Origin: Phaeocystidibacter sp965659725
GTDB taxonomy: Bacteria > Bacteroidota > Bacteroidia > Flavobacteriales > Schleiferiaceae
Direction: 5' to 3'
Assembly (NCBI GenBank): GCA_965659725.1
Contig: CBFHXG010000005.1
Location: forward strand, 1 to 64,000
DNA length: 64,000 bases
Shown: positions 58,954-64,000 of the stretch, in pieces
Numbering within the stretch: the first letter of the stretch is position 1
How the letters are laid out: each line of letters begins with the position of its first letter
The notes under the pieces: generated by a model
Databases searched by the model: none
The model's input: the letters and a program-made list of their open reading frames with translations, nothing else
What the model was told of the DNA's origin: nothing
Position numbers and translations under genes: made by a program

Positions 58954-59546
58954 AAGAAGACAAAGAGCTTTTTGATGTTTGGCAATCAGCTGAACCTACG
59001 GCTGAACTCGATACAATAGCCCCAAAGGCCTTTTTAGGGAAGTCGAGAGACATCTTTAGAAAGATCAAGAGGAATATGATCACAGAATTGATTGTTTCTG
59101 CTTTCATCGCCGTATATGCGCCATTCCTCTTTCAGGATAACCCCACTTCCTTTTGGTTCATGGTTGTTCTTATGGTCATTGCCGTAGCTGTTACGATTAA
59201 GATCTATGGTAATTATTTCATTCGGATGAGGGATTTGAATGAACCCGCACTTATCGATTCGCTCAAAGCCAAGGAGTCCATTTTGTCCACGTATGTACGT
59301 CGCTTGAAGATGACGGTTTATGTCCTTGCTCCCATATCATTCATAGCGGCCCAATTCTTCCCACTTCACAATGAGGGGGACCACAATTTGAACGAGATCC
59401 TTCTTTCGACGGCGGTTGGGATACCTATTCTACTGTTCTTCATGTGGCTCATGTTGAAGTACATTCATTGGCTTTACGGAAAGTACTTGGTGGAGCTGCG
59501 TAACCTGATCGCTCAATGGGAGTCTGGTGTGGATGCCGAAGGTTAA
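58950..59546 (+). CDS. Four-helix membrane protein, probable anti-sigma factor
   Basis: A 198-residue protein with a soluble, charged N-terminus (about 1-40) and four membrane segments (about 44-62, 67-87, 120-140, 150-170). There is no recognisable zinc-anti-sigma (HxxxCxxC) motif. The coupling to the ECF sigma gene by a 4-bp overlap is the main support for an anti-sigma role. Its 3' end overlaps the convergent barrel gene by 4 bp. Confidence 0.6.
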   Translation: MKEDKELFDVWQSAEPTAELDTIAPKAFLGKSRDIFRKIKRNMITELIVSAFIAVYAPFLFQDNPTSFWFMVVLMVIAVAVTIKIYGNYFIRMRDLNEPALIDSLKAKESILSTYVRRLKMTVYVLAPISFIAAQFFPLHNEGDHNLNEILLSTAVGIPILLFFMWLMLKYIHWLYGKYLVELRNLIAQWESGVDAEG

Positions 59547-60400
59547 AACACACGCGCATACCCCACATAGGGCAAAGGAATATTGCCTGTCAGCTCTGGA
59601 ATGACCACCACTCCAATGTCGAATGCGTTCTTTTCAGATAGTATTCTAATACCATGGATTCCCAAATAGGTAAAGCTGCTTGAGCTCGTTGGAATCAAGT
59701 AATTCTCAGACAAGAGCGCAACGTAATCGCTAAACCTATGCATACCAGCAAACATAATGGCAGGTTGATCGGAAAGCTCAGCTTCTACAAAACCATATCC
59801 AACGCCGATGGTAATATTGGATTCAGATCCTCCGTAGGTTGCAGCGCCGTATGCCAATGAAGCCGTGCCTTCACTTGCCAAGCCCATAATGAGTACACCA
59901 CCGCCTGCGTGAAACTTATCCGTAATTTCCCAACCGACCTTGGGAGTCAGAAACCAGATGGGGTATCCACTTACCGTGGAAAGGAACTCGAATCCACCGC
60001 CAAGAGATAAGTTATCTGTAACACCAAAGTTCACAAAGTTACCTGTCACCACCAGGTTTTGATAATACCCTTCTCCTGCGCCAAGGGGAATGGCAGATGG
60101 GCCAAAGAAGTAACGTGTATCATGTGGGTTCGGAAACTTGAACTCACCTTCGTAATCGTCAAGAGAAACAGACTCCACGGCAGACCGGTCCACTAAGAGC
60201 AAGCCGTGTTCTGTTTGAACAGCAAAAGTAGAATCGGTTGCCTGCTGGAAAGTTCCCCTGAGTTCGTCGCCATCTTTCATGACAACAATAATCTTATCGT
60301 TGGCTTCGAAGTTCATTTCAACTTCTTGACCATACGTGCAAAGAGTAAGTACTGAGAATGTAATAGAGAGAGCCCAGTGATAGATGGTTCGTGCATTCAT
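59543..60400 (-). CDS. Predicted outer-membrane beta-barrel protein
   Basis: A 285-residue exported protein (signal peptide ending near CTYGQ). A small N-terminal domain (DKIIVVMKDGDELRGTF, an SH3-like strand pattern, and SAVESVSLDDYEGEF) precedes a barrel with repeated Gly-rich strands (LSLGGGFEFLSTV, HAGGGVLIMGLA, NITIGVGYGFVEAE), ending in YVGYARVF with a terminal Phe. No function can be assigned. It converges on the sigma/anti-sigma pair. Confidence 0.65.
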   Translation of the reverse strand: MNARTIYHWALSITFSVLTLCTYGQEVEMNFEANDKIIVVMKDGDELRGTFQQATDSTFAVQTEHGLLLVDRSAVESVSLDDYEGEFKFPNPHDTRYFFGPSAIPLGAGEGYYQNLVVTGNFVNFGVTDNLSLGGGFEFLSTVSGYPIWFLTPKVGWEITDKFHAGGGVLIMGLASEGTASLAYGAATYGGSESNITIGVGYGFVEAELSDQPAIMFAGMHRFSDYVALLSENYLIPTSSSSFTYLGIHGIRILSEKNAFDIGVVVIPELTGNIPLPYVGYARVF

Positions 60401-60547
60401 GATCGGGCTTTTTAAGTGAAAACTTTAAAGCCTCAATACGGCACCTTACGTGTCAATCGAGCTTCGTTCTGATACTCTTAAATTTACAACTTTATTGCTT
60501 GTAATAGCCTCTTTTCCAAATCATTTTAAACGCACATGCCCAGCAAG

Positions 60548-61558
60548 TCAGGCCGTTTTAGAAATCCTTCGATAGCGAATGAAATAACCGAATTGCTTTA
60601 GGTTGTTCGAAAGGGTTTCCATATCGCAGATAAGCTGTTTACGCTCATATTGATCTGGGCGGAACACACCTTGGGAGGTAGCCTCAGCTTTTTGATAATG
60701 TTCTAAACATACAAGCCCCCTAGCCATGGTAAGGACTATGAGGTTGAAGAATCTTCTCGACCTTTTCGAAGGGATGTCCAAGCGGTCGTATGCACCTTGA
60801 ACTGCGCGCATTTCACTTAGGAAATAGGAGCGCAAATCATCTACACTCGTGCTTCGTGTAGGTCGGGTTTGGATCCCTGCATGTTGATCTTTATACACAT
60901 CGAATATATCGTTCAGCAATTGAAGGAAAGCACCAGCAGCGAATAGGAATTCAGACTCTCGTTGGGATGGCTCAGGTTGGATTGGACATCTATAATAGAG
61001 CAATGAGTACCCACCCTTTTCTCGCGTGATCACATCGATCTCTTCCAGCGATATATCCACACTTTCTTGCTTCAAACTCTTCACTTGGGCCTCGTATACC
61101 GTTAGGCCAGACCTGAGGATATGATCTGCGTCTTCATCATTCAAAACATTCAAGTAGAGCCGGAGGAAGAGAGCCTCATGGGTATTGGCAGGCTTTTGCT
61201 CTTGAGGCTTGGTCATGAGTTCATATACATACTCTGGCGACCGATCAAAATCGTCGAAGAAGTCGTCGAATAACCCCGTGTAAGCGCCTAGATAGGTGAG
61301 TTTGTATCGTTCTTTCTCTGAAAGGGATCTACCTAAGAATGCCGCATAGGACTCACCCAGCACGGAGGTTACGGCCATTCCATAATAGTATTTGATCTTC
61401 TTTAGGTCTGATGGCTTCACCGTTCCATCGTTGTTTGCTTCGGCCCAGTCGAGTTCTTCTTGTAGGGCTGTTTTCAGGAATCGCTTTTGACGCAACGCAT
61501 TGGATAGCAAAACGAACATCAGTGAGCAAAACGAAAAGAAGCGGAGAATGGAGCGCAT
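60548..61558 (-). CDS. Candidate class I isoprenoid-biosynthesis-fold protein
   Basis: A 336-residue mostly helical protein with an N-terminal hydrophobic segment (1-20). Two acidic motifs have the spacing of class I terpenoid enzymes: DDFFDDFD (98-105), like the first Asp-rich motif, and QLLNDIFDVYKD (213-224), like the second (NDxxDxxKD) of trans-isoprenyl synthases and phytoene/squalene-type enzymes. Between them EKGGYSLLYY (180-189) sits where these enzymes have a conserved Lys/Thr region. A role in prenyl transfer or terpene formation is an inference; the fold could also be inactive. It lies 58 bp after the ligase-associated helicase gene on the same strand, with no terminator between. 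Confidence 0.6.
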   Translation of the reverse strand: MRSILRFFSFCSLMFVLLSNALRQKRFLKTALQEELDWAEANNDGTVKPSDLKKIKYYYGMAVTSVLGESYAAFLGRSLSEKERYKLTYLGAYTGLFDDFFDDFDRSPEYVYELMTKPQEQKPANTHEALFLRLYLNVLNDEDADHILRSGLTVYEAQVKSLKQESVDISLEEIDVITREKGGYSLLYYRCPIQPEPSQRESEFLFAAGAFLQLLNDIFDVYKDQHAGIQTRPTRSTSVDDLRSYFLSEMRAVQGAYDRLDIPSKRSRRFFNLIVLTMARGLVCLEHYQKAEATSQGVFRPDQYERKQLICDMETLSNNLKQFGYFIRYRRISKTA

Positions 61559-61616
61559 CCGGTTGGTTATCGGTTAAGGATGAAGCGAATTTCGCTAAAG
61601 TTCTCGGAATACGGCC

Positions 61617-64000
61617 TCACCATTCTTGCATCCTTTTTACACGGTCTTCCAGTTTTTCGGAGGACATCGATTCACGAAGTCGGTCTACCATGATCGGGAA
61701 AGCCAATGGTGTAGGGCGATCGATGAACATCAATCGGATCTTTTGCCGTTCAATTCTCTCTAATCCTTTCCGTAAGCGCGCTTCTTCCAATTCAAAAGTG
61801 TGTACCTCTTCATACGCCTGAAGTAGTAGAAGATTGTTGGGTTCATCCTCGAGGAACACGTTGAAGAACAGCTGTGAATTGGATTGGATGTGTCGGATCT
61901 TCACTGGCTTACCCGGATATCCTCCGAAGACTAAGCCAGCGATGTGTGCGATATCCCTGAATTTCCTTCTCGCCATCTCCGTTTCGTTGACGCTGGCTTG
62001 AATGTCTTCCCGAAGATCCGTTGTCGTGAAGATGTCGGAATCTATAGCGTCCTGAATGGGAATGGGCTGATCACTCAAGAGTTCGAAGCCATAATCGTTC
62101 ATGGCGATACTGAAGGTGATCGGACTAAAAAGACTTAATCGATAGGCAAATAGAGCAGCTAGTCCTTGGTGTACTAGTCGGCCTTCAAAAGGATAGAAGA
62201 AAAGGTGATGACCTTCTTCGCTCTTGAAGTATTCGATCAACAGTTCATTATCAGTAGGCACGATGGATCGCTCTGCTTGAAGCTCGATAAGAGGTTGGAT
62301 CAATTGTAGCTCTGGGTCGAAGTGCGCAGTTGTCGTTTGAGGGATGAAAGCCTCACCGATCTTTGTCCTGAGCATAGCTCCCAGTTGAGCGCTCAACGGC
62401 ATCCGTCCGCCCATCCAGCTGGGTACGGCTCCCGCTTTGCGCGTTGTTTTGCGAGCCTTTACGGTCATGCCTTTGACCTCCACCAGCTCCAGGTTTCTCC
62501 CGGCAAACCAAAACACATCTCCTGGTTTGAGTCGGGATATGAAGTACTCCTCTATCGTGCCCAAGAATCCACCTCCGATCACACGAACTTGCAGGAGACC
62601 ATCTGAAACAATGGTGCCCATGCTGAGGCGATGTCGGAACGAGACTTTCCGGCTGTTGACCACATATTTACCATCCGGTTCCACTTCCACCTTGTGAAAT
62701 TCATCGTAGCCAACGAGTGGGTCACCGCCATGGGTAATGAAATTCAGGCACCACTTCCATTCGTCGTCGCTAATGGAGCTAAAGCTGATAGTAGATCGAA
62801 TTTCCTTCAATAGCTCATCGGCATAGAATCCTTCGCCAACGGCTAGGGTAACCATCCATTGGAGGAGTACATCGATAGATCGAATATAGGGGACTCGGTC
62901 TTCGATCAGTTTTTGGTCGATCGCTGCTCTCAGTGCCGATGCTTCGATCAACTCCAATGTATGTGTGGGTACAAAATAGATCTTACTCACCGCTCCAGGT
63001 TGGTGTCCAGATCTTCCAGCCCTTTGAATGAAACGAGCTACTCCTTTGGGGCTACCGATCTGGATGATGGTTTCAACGGGACGGAAATCAACGCCGAGGT
63101 CCAAGCTTGAAGTACACACAACTGCCTTGAGATCGCCGGTATGCAGAGCATCCTCCACCCAATGCCGTAGGTCTTTGCTGATACTTCCATGGTGCATACC
63201 GATCCATCCGGCCATATCGGGGGCTACCTCTAGGATACGTTGGTACCAGATCTCGGCTTGCGAGCGGGTATTGGTGAAAACGAGACAACTTCGACTATCC
63301 TTGATGATGGGGATTACCTTTTCGAGCAGTCGGATTCCCAGGTGACCAGCCCAAGGCAGCTCATTTACGTCATCGGGCAGTATGCTTACCACCTCGATCT
63401 TCTTTTCGTGATCGGCGCGAATCACTATGGGTTTTGGTCTTTTGACCTCCGTGCCCATCAGGATATCCATAGCCTCTTCCATGTTGCCGATGGTGGCAGA
63501 TATGCCCCAAACCCTCAGTTTCGGGTTCCACGCCCTGAGTTGGGAAAGGCCGAGCTCCACTTGAACAGCGCGTTTGCTGCCGAGCAGTTCATGCCACTCG
63601 TCGATCACAATGGCTTCCAGATTACGGAAGAGCTGTGATGCCTTTTTTTGGGATAAGAGAAGATGTAAACTTTCCGGTGTGGTAATGAGCAGATCTGGAA
63701 GAGCTGTCCTTTGCTTTTGTTTCTCCTTTTGAGACGTGTCGCCGGTACGCACGCCTATCTCCCATTCGATTCCTAAACCTTCAATGGCGCGCCGAGAAGC
63801 CTGTTCGATCTCTTTTGAAAGTGCGCGAATGGGGGTTATCCAGATCAATTTAACACCGCTCTTTTTCTTCGATGCAGATAAGATGGCCGGCAATAGTAGA
63901 CTGTAGGTCTTTCCACTTCCCGTGGGTGCGTTTACTAGCCCACTTTTACCCTTCGCATACGCATCCCACGCCTCCCTTTGAAAGGGGAAAGACGTCCAGT
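61617..64000 (-). CDS. Ligase-associated DNA damage response DEXH-box helicase (5' end cut by window edge)
   Basis: The reading frame is open from the right edge to TGA 61617-61619, at least 794 codons, and the N-terminus is missing. Walker A is APTGSGKT, about 63910-63933; then come DEWHELLG, SATIGNMEEAM, TSSLDLGVDFRPVETIIQIGSP and QRAGRSGHQPG, the Lhr-like superfamily 2 motif set. The long C-terminal WH/Lhr-type domain (WMGGRMPLSAQLGAMLRTKIG) matches the ligase-associated repair helicases, which occur with a DNA ligase and an exonuclease; those genes would lie to the right of the window. Its usual downstream partner, a phosphoesterase, is not the next gene here. Confidence 0.9.
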   Translation of the reverse strand, partial: WTSFPFQREAWDAYAKGKSGLVNAPTGSGKTYSLLLPAILSASKKKSGVKLIWITPIRALSKEIEQASRRAIEGLGIEWEIGVRTGDTSQKEKQKQRTALPDLLITTPESLHLLLSQKKASQLFRNLEAIVIDEWHELLGSKRAVQVELGLSQLRAWNPKLRVWGISATIGNMEEAMDILMGTEVKRPKPIVIRADHEKKIEVVSILPDDVNELPWAGHLGIRLLEKVIPIIKDSRSCLVFTNTRSQAEIWYQRILEVAPDMAGWIGMHHGSISKDLRHWVEDALHTGDLKAVVCTSSLDLGVDFRPVETIIQIGSPKGVARFIQRAGRSGHQPGAVSKIYFVPTHTLELIEASALRAAIDQKLIEDRVPYIRSIDVLLQWMVTLAVGEGFYADELLKEIRSTISFSSISDDEWKWCLNFITHGGDPLVGYDEFHKVEVEPDGKYVVNSRKVSFRHRLSMGTIVSDGLLQVRVIGGGFLGTIEEYFISRLKPGDVFWFAGRNLELVEVKGMTVKARKTTRKAGAVPSWMGGRMPLSAQLGAMLRTKIGEAFIPQTTTAHFDPELQLIQPLIELQAERSIVPTDNELLIEYFKSEEGHHLFFYPFEGRLVHQGLAALFAYRLSLFSPITFSIAMNDYGFELLSDQPIPIQDAIDSDIFTTTDLREDIQASVNETEMARRKFRDIAHIAGLVFGGYPGKPVKIRHIQSNSQLFFNVFLEDEPNNLLLLQAYEEVHTFELEEARLRKGLERIERQKIRLMFIDRPTPLAFPIMVDRLRESMSSEKLEDRVKRMQEW

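Noticed and set aside
60485..60506. A 6-bp inverted repeat (TTACAA/TTGTAA) in the gap before the isoprenoid-like gene's neighbour
   Set aside because: Too short and AT-rich to be distinguished from chance.
1..64000. CRISPR arrays, tRNA/rRNA genes, prophage or insertion sequences
   Set aside because: No spaced direct-repeat array, no RNA-gene-like block in the gaps, and no transposase or integrase frame was found.

Overview
The window is a chromosomal segment of a Bacteroidota bacterium, most likely a marine-type Flavobacteriales (Cryomorphaceae/Schleiferiaceae-like; this rank is an inference). Supporting signs are the gliding/type IX secretion genes gldH and porZ, two secreted proteins with gliding-motility-type C-terminal sorting domains, Bacteroidota-style −7 promoter boxes (TAnnTTTG) upstream of many genes, few Shine-Dalgarno sequences, and flavobacterial gene neighbours (ricT-gldH-penicillin-binding protein, porZ-recO). 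There is no rRNA, tRNA, CRISPR array, phage or intact insertion sequence. Almost everything is vertically inherited core genome, with some accessory patches.

Layout. 1-4.7 kb (minus): ricT, gldH, a class A penicillin-binding protein and the 5' part of a CoA-transferase subunit gene, cut by the left edge. 4.8-7.8 kb (plus): porZ-recO. 7.8-19.8 kb (minus): DUF4837 lipoprotein and lytic transglycosylase, gatA-tatA, an M28 peptidase-gpsA-acetyltransferase operon, lspA, a DksA-like protein and ileS. 19.9-24.7 kb: a dehydrogenase, a small barrel protein, a broken small secreted-protein gene, a glutamate-receptor-like potassium channel (plus), and an operon of acetyltransferase, bestrophin and RidA. 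24.8-34.7 kb (minus): two DEAD-box RNA helicases flanking a degenerate amidase and a MarR-controlled RND efflux operon. 34.8-40.6 kb: two mini-ORFs, a DUF4382 lipoprotein and two tandem type IX cargo paralogues. 40.9-44.4 kb: PAP2-like protein, rpoN, asnS. 44.5-51.3 kb (plus): a TetR-controlled second RND operon. 51.3-52.0 kb: a gene-free gap with GC-tract inverted repeats. 52-55.5 kb: glycosyltransferase, Spy-like protein, plsC-gatC, separated by 8-bp-phased repeats. 55.5-59.5 kb: divergent Lrp regulator and PLP lyase, then TraB-like protein, ECF sigma factor and membrane partner. 59.5-64 kb (minus): barrel protein, a candidate class I isoprenoid enzyme, and a ligase-associated DNA-repair helicase cut by the right edge.

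How the genes fit together. Envelope biogenesis dominates: peptidoglycan synthesis and turnover (penicillin-binding protein, MltD, amidase-like protein), lipoprotein maturation (LspA), phospholipid synthesis (GpsA, PlsC), Tat export, type IX secretion/gliding (GldH, PorZ, two cargos) and two separately regulated tripartite efflux pumps. Translation enzymes (IleS, AsnS, GatA, GatC) and RNA helicases are interspersed. The least explained items are the octamer-phased intergenic arrays at 53.6-55.5 kb, the divergent isoprenoid-synthase-like protein, the ionotropic-glutamate-receptor-like channel next to a bestrophin, the mini-ORF pair, and the amidase-fold protein that lacks its catalytic glutamate.
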